The position numbers and the translations under genes were made by a program. The notes beneath the pieces are model-generated. The model searched no databases. It was not told where the DNA came from and was given only the letters and a program-made list of their open reading frames with translations. From NCBI GenBank assembly GCA_010405405.1, contig MU004230.1, positions 220,627 to 284,626 on the forward strand: a stretch of DNA of 64,000 nt. The letters are read 5' to 3'. Below, piece by piece: positions 1 to 10,394 of this stretch (within the stretch, counting starts at the first letter, position 1; each line of letters begins with the position of its first letter). This DNA comes from Microthyrium microscopicum. Taxonomy: Eukaryota > Ascomycota > Dothideomycetes > Microthyriales > Microthyriaceae.

Positions 1-558
1 CCAGATGGCGCAAACATGGCTGTCGACAATCAAAACCGGCTATTGTACATCTTCTGCGTCGTACAACACCGGCTCAATAGACAGCCATATAGTCAAACCG
101 CTGCCTTCCTTCGAGGCCTCTCATCCATGATCAAACCATCATGGCTAAACATGTTCAATCAGTCCGAACTCCAAACCCTCGTAGGAGGAACAAGCTCAGA
201 AATCGACGTCGCAGACCTACGACGAAACACTCTCTACGGAGGGGTATACGTTATTGGTGATGACGGCCTCGAGCACCCTACGATACAGTACTTCTGGCAA
301 GTCATGGAAGAAATGTCTGATGAGGAACGACGAGCAGTACTCAAGTTCGTCACAAGTACACCGCGCGCTCCATTACTCGGTTTTGGCAGCCTAATGCCTC
401 GGTTCAGTATTAGAGATTCTAGTAGTGATCAAACTCGGCTGCCCAGTACAAGTACTTGTGTAAACCTGCTCAAGTTACCAATGTACAAAACCAAAGCTGT
501 GTTGAAAGAGAAGCTGCTGCTGTCAGTATTTTCTGGTGCAGGCTTTGATTTATCATAA
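1..558 (+). CDS. HUL5: HECT-type E3 ubiquitin ligase, HUL5/UBE3C-like, C-terminal part
   Basis: The reading frame is open from the first base (P-D-G-A-N before the first Met at 16), so this is the 3' end of a gene that starts outside the window. The translated end is the C-lobe of a HECT domain: F-L-R-G-L-S-S, then G-F-G-S-L-M-P-R-F, then the active-site loop S-T-S-T-C-V-N-L-L-K-L-P with the catalytic cysteine at nt 457-459, and the usual extreme end with F-S-G-A-G-F-D-L-S. HECT ligases accept ubiquitin on this cysteine and pass it to a substrate lysine. HUL5 extends ubiquitin chains at the proteasome. The HUL5/UBE3C subfamily is chosen from the P-D-G-A-N and H-R-L-N-R-Q segments. The gene converges on the RraA-like gene, with about 150 bp between stop codons. 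Confidence 0.88.
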   Translation, partial: PDGANMAVDNQNRLLYIFCVVQHRLNRQPYSQTAAFLRGLSSMIKPSWLNMFNQSELQTLVGGTSSEIDVADLRRNTLYGGVYVIGDDGLEHPTIQYFWQVMEEMSDEERRAVLKFVTSTPRAPLLGFGSLMPRFSIRDSSSDQTRLPSTSTCVNLLKLPMYKTKAVLKEKLLLSVFSGAGFDLS

Positions 559-707
559 TCAAGTTCGGATTCAGCATTCACTTTTACCTCGAGCGTTTTG
601 TTTGCATACAGCGGTGGAATTTGTATTCTAGTTGCTCGTTCTAGCCAATTAATGACACAGAATTATAGACTATCATGATTTGATGAACCATCATTCGCCT
701 TTAATAC

Positions 708-1626
708 TCATTTCCCTCTATGTAGCTTGAATGCTTCTTGTACTGTCATGCCTCCTTCAACGTCTTTGATGACCTTCTCGTCTGCGCCTACGAGCTTGGG
801 AAGTAATTCCAGTACTTTGTCCAATAATTTAAGAGGTATACAAACTGCGCCCCTCTCAACTGGGTCGATCATCACGATATCCCCCTACTCAGCATTAGTT
901 ACCCATTGCATCCCACTTGACTCGAAACAGCTTACCGGACACACTTCTGTGTTATCTATTTGTATTGGCACGTCCGTCGCCCATGCCTGTAGCAGTCAGA
1001 AAAGTAAATCCATGACACTCAATGGAAGCCATCAATCGCCAAGGAAGCCATCAAATACTCCCAGGAAATCATACCTTCGCCTCACCCCCCGACCCAACAA
1101 TCGACGTCCCCTTCGACCAAACCTACTACTATCAGCTTTTCCTCCCTTCTCCTCACCATAATATGTAGCTTACCGGCACACTCAACCCCCTCATAACCTC
1201 CAAATCCCTCACCCTCCCATCAACCACAACCCCCCTCGCCCCCAACCTAACCATCCGTTCCGCCATAATCCCCCCGACCACCGCAACCTTCTGCCCCCTC
1301 GGCTGGCTAATCACCATAATCTTGCCCTCCCTCGCAAGGTCCGCATACGGCACGCCGGCGGGCACATTCGGCAATGGTTGCGCCAAAGTTGTGCTAATAA
1401 GACCCAGCGCGCCACCTAATGCGCCTTCGCTAGGCGCTGGGAAGGAGGTGGTGGAGTGTGAGACGAAGAGGACGGTGGATGCGGGCGCGATGATTTTGGA
1501 AGTGGTGGGGGAGATTGGAGAGATGTCTGCGAGGAAGCCGGCGCCGGGGACGTCGAGTTTTAGGAGGGCGTCGGCGATGTCGGGGGCGGCGTAGGTGGAG
1601 AGGGTGGTTAGTTGGGCTGTTGACAT
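708..1626 (-). CDS. RraA / HMG-aldolase family protein
   Basis: Four exons (1626-1174, 1122-1075, 986-936, 884-708) give 242 residues; all junctions keep frame and have GT/AG ends. The start M-S-T-A-Q-L leads into the fungal RraA-like fold. The family signature G-A-R-G-V-V-V-D-G-R-V-R-D holds the Arg and Asp that in 4-hydroxy-4-methyl-2-oxoglutarate aldolases bind pyruvate and the metal. After splicing the chain continues V-W-S-K-G-T-S-I-V-G-S-G-G-E-A-K, A-W-A-T-D-V-P and G-D-I-V-M-I-D-P-V, as the family expects. Fungal members are probably pyruvate-type aldolases or decarboxylases; the exact substrate cannot be read from sequence. A 60-codon reading frame (1790-1608) overlaps the start in another frame. 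Confidence 0.85.
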
Positions 1627-4600
1627 TTTGCTGGTTGGGTTAGTTGAAACTTGAGGGTCGTGGTGGTGGGAGAGGAAAGGTACCGGGAGGTTAGAGGAGA
1701 TGTATGACGGTTAATTGTGCGGGGAATTGAGGCGCGTGTTGAGAAAATTATTGATGAGGCTATGCGTGGCTCTAGCCTAAAGATGCTCATGTTCTATCTT
1801 AAAAGTCAAGGGAGGAGCTCTATAGCTCTATCGCGAAGTAATGTTGTAGTGATGTCGTCTGATTGACCCGAGGTCGGGTGGTGACAGGGATTATGCCACT
1901 TGTTCAGCCTTATCCTCAGCCTTATCAACGTCAGCGACTCCAGATGTTATCATTACTATGTGAATAAAACGAGTATTCAACAATTAGATAATAAACTGAT
2001 CTCAAGAATTATAATTAAGACAACACGATCTTGCTTCAAGTTATTTCAAGAGAGCTCGTCAACAAGTATAAACGGTTACTTGACAGAGCCCAGCCTTGCT
2101 TTAATGCTGTATTATCAAAATCAAACATGTTTGAACCGCACTCTGCCGTCTTGATTGTGAAAAATACGTACTTGATACTGGCAACAGTTTTCATGAGAGA
2201 AAATGGCAGATTCAGACGGAACCTTGGAATAACATGGCATGTTTGAGTGAGAGTGACTTTACCAGAGTTCTACGCAAGGCGTTTTCATCCAAAAAGAGAT
2301 GATAATTCGAACCGCTTCACAACATCTGAAATCACTATACCCTAAAATAAAGACCATGTTTAGACCTCAGCTTTCAGAATCATACCTTGATTCCTTCGAT
2401 ATCACTTTACTAAATGACGATGTTGTAAATATGTACCTCATTATCGAATCTCTTTAAGACTTTGCTCTCATCCTTACGTTCTTTTCTCGCTGTTTCAATA
2501 GAAAAATAAGCGGTAGATATGAATAGATTTATCATTGTCAATATGGATACATGCCTGCATTCAAGTAAAGCTGAAGAGATTATATGCAAGGTATACACAA
2601 AGCAAGAGCTTAAGAGCGTTGCCATCCAATTCCGTGGAAAATAGGATACCTGACAGGAGTATTCTACGACTTCTGGATCAAAAAATCTAAATCTGGATCA
2701 AAAAATCTAAGGTTCTTGAACTATAGACCTCGAAATATAAAGACGCCCTACAAACTCCATTAACAGCCCAATAATAGATCAGCACTGCATTGTACATACA
2801 ATATCTAGTAATTACAAATTTACAAATTTTCAGCACCGGCGCACTCCGCCACTCGAAGGATTCAATATCACTCCCCATATACCTTATACATCTCTTACAT
2901 ATCTGCAAATTGATAAGCCCATCTTCCCTCTTTTCTTTCCAGACAGCACGTCAACATGCCAGTCAAGTCCACCGCGCATACAATTCCGCGTTGCTTAACA
3001 ACATGTTCCTGGCGGGCAAAAGGGCGGGGTGCCTGACCGGTTTTTTATTAGTAGAGCGAATACATGGCTGGAACTGGTAAATGTTGGACATGCACTCGCC
3101 ACATTTATAGCTCAGGGATTTGTAGTTCAGGTCCTCCCTGTAGTGTCCACATGTGGTATACATCTGTGGTGTACAGTTGCTCGGTATAGGCAAACAAACT
3201 CCTGCAGTGGTTTGATGTAAGGTGGTCGTAAGGCACCTGAGTTAAGGAATTGTACTGAGAAAATGTCACACGAAACGGGAATGTTGTAGCTATGCGATGT
3301 TGGAAATCGATCGCGGTAGCTGCCTCTCGAGTGCACGAAATATTGGATAATCTTGAGATATGCAGATACAGGGTAATTGGCAGGCAAGACCACAGGGCTG
3401 ACACTGAAATGGATTTTGCTGGCATTGCATCAATCCTGCCTTGCTTGCCACCATCTCCGCATTCATCACGAAAGGCCCGACGAACTTATCTGGTAGCACC
3501 TGTTCAATCACCGCGGGCTCTGCACTTCTACCTTAGGCATTCTGAAGCGATCAAGATATGACAATTTGAGCAATAGCTGAATGATGAGATTTTATGCACG
3601 ATGAGTCGGATGAAACGATGACACAGGATAGATGTAATGTAGCAAGATTTGTCCTCGTTTCTGAGCGACAGCTTGAACACTGCAAGATTGAAAATGTGGG
3701 ACTACAAGTTCATGTGGTGGAATGGTCAGGCTTGGTTCCTCAGGTAAGCTAGCCACCTGGGATAAGCGACACTGTGTCGATGGAATTCAGGACAGATGGG
3801 CTCGGTACCAATGAATTGATGGTGATACAACGTGGGCAATATGAAGGGTACCGAGTGGATTTATGTCGACCGTTTGCTTGTGGAACAGGTTCAAGGGACA
3901 TTATGGCAATTAGACTGAATAGTTAGGAGAGACAAAGAGTCAGTGACTATAGACAAAACAAATAAATAGCACTGTCTATAGGTGTATAGTGATTAATAGT
4001 AGGCAAATAGTTGTAAGGTGGTGGTTTGGCTTGGAGGGAGGCATATTTTACCCCACGTGTCACATCGGAGGCGGACTTTGGGTGGAAGTGGGCTGGCCAA
4101 TTAGAGGCAAGAACGGGTAAATCGTTGCGGCAGGCGCCGCTGGATCCCGTCAGATTGGACCAGCCTCCAACTTGGCATGGACTTGCCTTTTTAGGATGGT
4201 TGGAGGTGGGATCCCGAGAATTAGCTGATGCGCATAGATTGAAACCACACGGCTCATAAGAAGAAACGAAATGAAGAGAAAAATTCAATGGCATGAGAGT
4301 ATTAAATCCATAGTGAAAAAATGGCGTGCGAGAGAAATATAAAGTATATCTTTGGCTGAAGGCTACTAGTGTGGGAGATATGTACTTGATCAAGGTTGTT
4401 CGATTGATAGAGAATAAATGGTGGAGATATTGAAAGCGCCCGCTTGGGCAAGTGCGTTGAATGTGACAGCTGTCTTACAATCATACAACCAACTGATCTC
4501 TTGCAATGAAGCATGACAACAATGTAAATAAAATAATTAGACTCTGTAGAGAGCAGTGGAAAGACGGACATGAACTCTGAATGGTGCATTAGGCGTGCTG

Positions 4601-5623
4601 TTGCATGTTGCGGTCACAGGGATTGCTTGTCCAACCCTCTCACCGCTTCTTCTTCAACCTTGGCTGCATCAAATTCCATGCCAGTCCTGCCAGTCCTGCC
4701 AGTCCATGCCCATCCAGTCCCCCTCCAACATCCCCAGCCAGTCGTCCATCTTCGGCTGTCTGATCCCGCTTCCTGGTCTCTCACTAACCGCTCCAAAATG
4801 CAACCAGTCCACCAACTTGTGCCAGCCGTCCAAAGCAGGTCCTGAGAGCGTAAAGCAGCGCGAGTCTATGCCAGAAGAGTGCAAAGAGCCAGGTTCCGGC
4901 CAGCCAAACACGCACCGTGGCCCTGATACGAGTCTGGATCTTGCTTGAACTGCTTGAACTTGCCAGTTTTTGCCTATCTCGCCCGCCTTGCTGAACTTGT
5001 GGGGCACACGCTGGGGAAGGCCATAGACTGTAGTAAGCCTGTGGTAGTAGTAAGGAATAGTGAGGGAGAAACCGCTCGTAGGCTCGTCACTCAATGCACC
5101 ACCACCAGCTGTACCGTACCATTAGACACGCAACAGTTGACAGGCATACACTACTACCACTCTGTGCCCGCCAGTTTCTAATCTCTTTCTCTCTTCTTCC
5201 TTCTCCGGCTATTCTGATTACATCTCAACTTCGGATTGTGCCCGCAACTGCCCTCGCAAAATCTGTCAGCACTGGCCTTTTTTCATTTGGGTTATCAGGA
5301 ACAGCTTGACCAGGGAATTTAACGGCCTTGGAGATCTACGGAATCCACGGTGGGCCCTGAGAATACATAATCTGGCACTGAGCCATTCAAAGTGTTAGTT
5401 GTCGGTGTGCAAATACTGGCCAGCCCCGCCTAAGCGTCTATCACTCCAACTCCCGTGCGCTTCGACCCGCACAGCCCCGACCTTCTCCTCTCCTCTCCTC
5501 AGCCAGATCCTCCACTGTCATCCAACTGTTGTGCTTCTCACGCGCTGGACGCACTGCCGGCCGGCTCTGACGCGATAATCTCTGACCGCTTTCCATTTAT
5601 CTCTCATCCGCCGACCGCCCATT
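1627..5623. other. 4-kb gene-poor interval upstream of the Zn2Cys6 gene
   Basis: I find no reading frame here that looks like protein. Short frames around 2.8-3.6 kb and 3.9-4.4 kb have no recognisable motif and do not join through convincing introns. Base composition is ordinary, with none of the CpA/TpG loss seen in the AT-rich blocks. A 20-bp direct duplication lies at 2672-2711 and a short CCAGTCCTG tandem near 4680-4710. The last 150 bp before 5624 are pyrimidine-rich with many CTCC and CCTC runs, as in fungal promoters and leaders. The length suggests a long regulatory region or transcribed leader for the transcription factor gene, but this is inference. Confidence 0.5.
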
Positions 5624-8270
5624 ATGGATGACAACCTCCAGTTCCCGCACGGGCAAGACAATCAACTCCAACCCTCCAACTCCTACCAATCCGCCTCGAG
5701 TCAACAACAATTTGCCTTTTCCCACTCCACCTGGCCGCTCCTCAACAACCAGTATACCATGTCAGATCAAAATGTCGTGTCCGGAAATGAGCAAAACATT
5801 TGCTCAACAACCTCTGGATCTCTAGATCTCAAGCCATCAATTGCCTCACCTCTACCACCACAACTCCATTCTCCAATGTTTCAAATCGAGCAACCTTCAA
5901 TGCAATCAAATCAGGCCAATTCCTCGAACTCTCTGGGCATAACTCCTTCAATGGCCAACTCAATGTCTCCTTTGCATTTGGCGGAAATGGTTCATGGCTC
6001 ACTTGGGTCAGCAAGCTTGCAAATACGTACATCCATGGCCTCTCAACCGGACCCTACTTTACAACAAGCTATTAACGCTTCCGCAACAATGCTGCAATCG
6101 TCACCGCTGTATTCCTCCAACCACAACCTCGGCCAACTCAATTACAGTGATTCAGAGTCTCTCGGTTATTCAAGTGCCTTTGATATGCCTCTCCATGCAT
6201 CCCCCACTGACGACTTTATTGCAACATCTCAAGCACAAATGCATTCTGGACTCGACCTACTACCAATGGACGCCATGACTACCCTCGGCCCCATGGCTAG
6301 CTCCTCTTCCGCCTTTGTTTATCAAGACATGACCCAAATGCTTGGTCCAGATTGGCAAGTGTTGAGCGGTATGACTTCTGCCCCTTATGCCGACCCCGCT
6401 CTGGCGCATAGCTCCCCAGATCATCATCATATGGGGCCACGTTCCTATTCCAGCGTTAGTGATCATGGAAGCTGGACCATGGTGGAGCATTCCCAAGGAC
6501 GCCAGTCACTAGATGGGTTTTCGGATTCATCCGCTGGCGTAAGTCCAATCCTACTACATGCTCGCACCGATTCTCAATCGTCACAGCAATCGGACAACCC
6601 CCCTCTCTCCGCCCATTCGCGAAGCTCATTTGACGAGCTCTTTGCTATCTCCCCGGAACCGGAAGCTCGCAATGATCAGTCAAATACCCATGGGTACTCG
6701 CAACAAAGTCTACGGGAATACCCTTTCGCTTCAAATCACGAATTCGATCAACCTTTGCCTAGCCCACCTCTTCCAAGTCCCTACGCCGCTGTCAGTGGTG
6801 CTCGACCAATTCCAATTTCTGCCGCACATTCTCCCTCCTCATCTTCATCAAGTACTTCCGCTAGCTCTTCTCCCAAAGGAAACCGGAGAACCAGCCCGTC
6901 TGGTGTTGTTGCCAGTAAGGTGACCAAGAAAAAGTCTCCAATGGCTTCATCCAGCCGTGACAAGCCAGAAAAGCGAATCGGTCGCCGTCGCGGACCATTG
7001 AGACCTGAGCAGAGAGAACAGGCTCACGAAATCCGTAAGCTCAGAGCTTGCCTGCGATGCAAATTCTTGAAAAAGGTCTGTGACAAGGGTAATCCCTGTG
7101 GTGGATGTCAACCTGCCCATGCTCGTCTATGGCAAGTTCCTTGTACAAGAATTGACATTAAGGATGTCGGATATTTCCTCAAGGACTGGAATGCTGACTA
7201 TGAACGCCATATCACCCTCGGATTCTCGATTGCCAACATCAAAGGATTCGATACCAGAGAACGTCTTCTCTACGTTACCCACGGCTATGGATTTGTCATG
7301 CCAATTTGGTCGAGAGAAGTCTTCGTTCGTGATGACAACTGCCTTGGATTAGACTGGACGGAACAAAAGGACAACGTGGAGCGCGAATTTGAAGTACAAA
7401 CTGCCAAGCTTTCAGTTGGACGCGAAGGCATTGACAAGAAGATTGTATCGGACTATGTGGATCTCCACCTCAACTCTGGGTTCGATCATTTCGTGAACGA
7501 ATACTTTGATGGCACTCCATTCGTCTCTGAATTATTGAAGTCAATTAACCGCCACTATCTTGCAACTAAGCAAGAGAATCTTCGAAAAGGTCTTCGCCTT
7601 GTCATCGCCTATGCTCTTACTCTCCACATTACAATGGTTCAGGGTCTTACAGAAGAGGAAGCAACAGTTGGAAAAATCGAAGACCCATCAAGCCGCTATT
7701 TCGGCGAGACTTGTGCTCCTGTTATGATCAACTTTGAAGTCAAGAAGGCCATGGCCGATTTGTGGCGTAAATTGATGAGTGAATGCCTTGCGGAGCTATC
7801 CACACTCTACTCTTCAGTCTACGCTGGCGGCAAGCAGAAGAATTGGCCAACCATTTTTATGCTTGCTGCTCTCGTGCTCTCGGTTTGGGAGATGATGCAG
7901 TTTGACAGCCATTATCGTCAACCAGAAGAAGGTACGGTCTCCAAATTCTGTAGCGAGATGGAACATGTTCCAGTTGGTGTTCTCGTTGGACTTTTTGGTG
8001 CCATCTCTACCAAGCTCCCAGGATTCCAAGAATGGGACGCCCGCAAGCACGGCAACGTTTTCAACAACAACCAAGCTGTATGCGACACAATGACTGAAGT
8101 GCGCGGTCATATTGAAAAGCATGGTAAGTCCTATCAAATTGAAATACACGAAGCTCAACTAACTCCTTCTAGACGCGTATTTGAGAACACGACAAGATTC
8201 CAAGTTTTGCCGTGATGATTTCGACTGCTTGTCCAACAAGTTTTTGAGCAAACTAGTCATTCGCGCGTAA
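5624..8270 (+). CDS. Zn2Cys6 transcription factor, 865 aa
   Basis: Exon 1 is 5624-8123 and exon 2 is 8173-8270; the 49-nt intron has GTAAGT and TTCTAG ends. The first 440 residues are rich in Ser, Gln, Pro and His and look disordered. A basic stretch (residues about 440-472) leads into a zinc cluster whose Cys residues lie at about 476, 479, 486, 492, 495 and 507. Spacing is CX2CX6CX5CX2CX11C; the last gap is longer than the usual 6-8. The C-terminal 350 residues are well ordered and carry no domain I can name. Such proteins bind CGG-type DNA sites in the nucleus. If the intron is retained, the frame stays open to 8215 and gives a different tail. Family and DNA-binding type are clear; the regulon is unknown. 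Confidence 0.88.
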
Positions 8271-9129
8271 GAAGCTTGAGTCTTTGAATTGTCGTTCTTG
8301 TGATACCCAAATGTCGACCTGGAGAAATACTGTTTTGATTTATATTTGCGAAATTTATGACGAAATCTTACGACCATTTGAAATTTGATCCACGAGGATA
8401 GCGATTTACGACAAAACGTTACAGCATTTGATCGCGTTGCATTTTTCGACCCGCCACCTCCTCACCATCCATATGTCACTTCTACAACAATCTCTTCCAC
8501 ATCTACATATTCACAACGTCTTACCGACATCTTATTTCCTTCCACGCTGTTGTTTTGTCTTTGGCTAAAAGCACCACCTTCTTATGAGAACCTCTTGGGC
8601 AGCGATTTGTAACCTGCATAGCATGGGATGGGGAGGAATAAACGCCTTACTGAGCTATTCAACGCCCAGCGAAGCAATATGTATCGGATGAAGCAGCCAC
8701 CCTTTTCCTTCTGTCTTATTCAGCGTTGCTGAGAACATTCTGTCGATGCCCATTTTCGTCATAGACGCTGTCGGGGAAGAAAAGTTGGCCTTTATTTGGC
8801 TATCCTAAAACTCTCATGATTACGACGACTGTCCACGGCCCTTTGATGTTATAGTAGCATCCTTTTACCATGTCACGATGCCACGTTTGCATAGAGCAAC
8901 AGATGGGATTTGGTGTGCATGTATTCTTTTCTTATCCTAGAAGCTATCAAGCTGACTTTAACTTGGCAGAGATAAACCTCTGTTAGAACAATCAATATAC
9001 TTCAACCATCTCTAGTGTTCTTATTATACAATAGTTCTCCTCAACTACACCGTCTCCCATCGCGTATAATAGGCGTCCTCTTACAACATAAGGCATTTCA
9101 TTACCAAACACTTCCGACCCATAATCCTC
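8271..9129. other. Intergenic region
   Basis: I see no gene in these 860 bp. They should hold the 3' UTR of the Zn2Cys6 gene (8271 to about 8650). No repeat or RNA structure stands out. Confidence 0.5.
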
Positions 9130-9764
9130 CTACTCCCACATCCCACACGCCTCATCATTCATTTCTCCCCCCCAATGCCAACTCCTCTTCCCCGGCTCCA
9201 ACTTCCCACCCACCAACACCCTCTCCACATCCGGCGCATACGCATACCTCGTCCCGTTCGCCTTCCGCCAATACTCCCTCTTAACCTCCTTCACATCCTC
9301 CATCCGATCTTTCCAACTCGCCGGAAATAACATCATATGCAGTCCCCTCTGACACTCCCCATCAAGTCTCTGACTACTGTACACCGGCATCGGCTCCTTC
9401 AAATCCGTAATTACCGCATGAAAAGACGGCCGCTGATGGGCACACAGTCCATAACTTCAAGGGCTTGGATGGTGTGCAGGCTTCGTATTTACCGTTGGCG
9501 GACCCGGTGGGGAGACGAGGGAGACGAGGGAGTGGTTGCTGTCCATGAATGTGAATTTTATGGGGGTGGTTGGTTTGGCGGGCTTTCGGGCTGGGTGGTG
9601 CGTTGGAGGGGTGGGGAGAGGGTGGTGGTGATGGGTTTGGAGGGAGAGATGTTGTTGGGCGTGTAGGGGGCTTTTGGGGTAGGTGTGAGGGTCGTGTTGG
9701 TTGATTGTGGGTTGGCGGAGGATATGAAGAGGGCGGTGAGGATGGATATGGCTTGAAGGTACAT
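9130..9764 (-). pseudogene. Probable decayed gene for a small secreted protein
   Basis: An ATG at 9764 opens a signal-peptide-like stretch (M-Y-L-Q-A-I-S-I-L-T-A-L-F-I-S-S-A) followed by a Thr/Pro-rich segment that stops at 9558. Protein-like segments then continue in other frames: F-T-F-M-D-S-N-H-S-L-V-S-L-V, S-A-N-G-K-Y-E-A-C-T, A-L-E-V-M-D-C-V-P, and a last long segment ending at 9130 (F-H-A-V-I-T-D-L-K-E-P, G-E-C-Q-R-G-L-H-M-M-L-F-P, W-R-K-A-N-G-T-R-Y-A-Y). No set of normal introns joins them all, which suggests frameshift decay. Sequencing errors or unusual splicing are alternatives. I do not recognise the family; the even spacing of Cys and the signal peptide suggest an extracellular protein. 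Confidence 0.42.
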
Positions 9765-10141
9765 TTTGGTGGTGATATATGCTTTGTTTGGTAGGTGGTG
9801 GGCTTGGCGAGTTGAATCATGTTGCTAGATGTGATATTTGTTGGGAAGCATTATGTGAAGGAATATACAGAGAGCTGGATGGTTTCTATATCTTCTGAAA
9901 AGCATGTTGCGATCGTGAATGATATCTTGGTATTGGCGAGGCGTTGAATCGTGGTTCTTAGTCTTGGAGCATGGCTAACTTGGATGCTCTATAGCATCCA
10001 ATATTGGCATTCATCTTACATATAAAGACTGCACGAAGGTAGTCTACCAGGCTTGATCTAACCTGGATATGGTCTTTGCGACTCTTTAAGGCTTGAAAAG
10101 AATTTCATGCATTTCTAAGGTAGGGAAGATAGGGTCCAAGG

Positions 10142-10330
10142 CTATAGTAAACCTTCTTGGCTTGGTGTGAAGTTGCTTCCCAGTGCCGTTGATTGTAACA
10201 TTTCCTGTGCGAATTCAAGCTCATGCTTGTAAAACTTATACTGATGGTCGTGATCCTCTTCAACTAGAAGCTCCTTTCTTGGGCTCAGTCGCAGTCGAGG
10301 GCACTTATTTCGAATTTCGAAATGGACCAT
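10142..10330 (-). CDS. Possible 62-residue ORF of unknown function
   Basis: This ATG-initiated frame encodes a charged, His- and Glu-containing peptide (M-V-H-F-E-I-R-N-K-C-P-R-L ... T-P-S-Q-E-G-L-L). It lies about 65 bp downstream of the likely stop of the ubiquitin-like-domain gene on the same strand. It could be a small gene, part of that gene's 3' UTR, or chance. No family is recognised. Confidence 0.2.
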   Translation of the reverse strand: MVHFEIRNKCPRLRLSPRKELLVEEDHDHQYKFYKHELEFAQEMLQSTALGSNFTPSQEGLL

Positions 10331-10394
10331 GATGCGGCGGCCCGTTTGTATTGACTTGTTGTGATATAACTACTTCCTAGGTAGGTAGGAGGCC

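Noticed and set aside
2298-2312. Possible tRNA T-loop (TTCGAACC-like)
   Set aside because: No matching acceptor, anticodon or D arms could be found around it; no tRNA gene is supported anywhere in the window.
2031-4393. Several frames of 60-150 codons in the 4-kb gene-poor region
   Set aside because: Composition looks random, frames overlap on both strands, and none continues through plausible introns.
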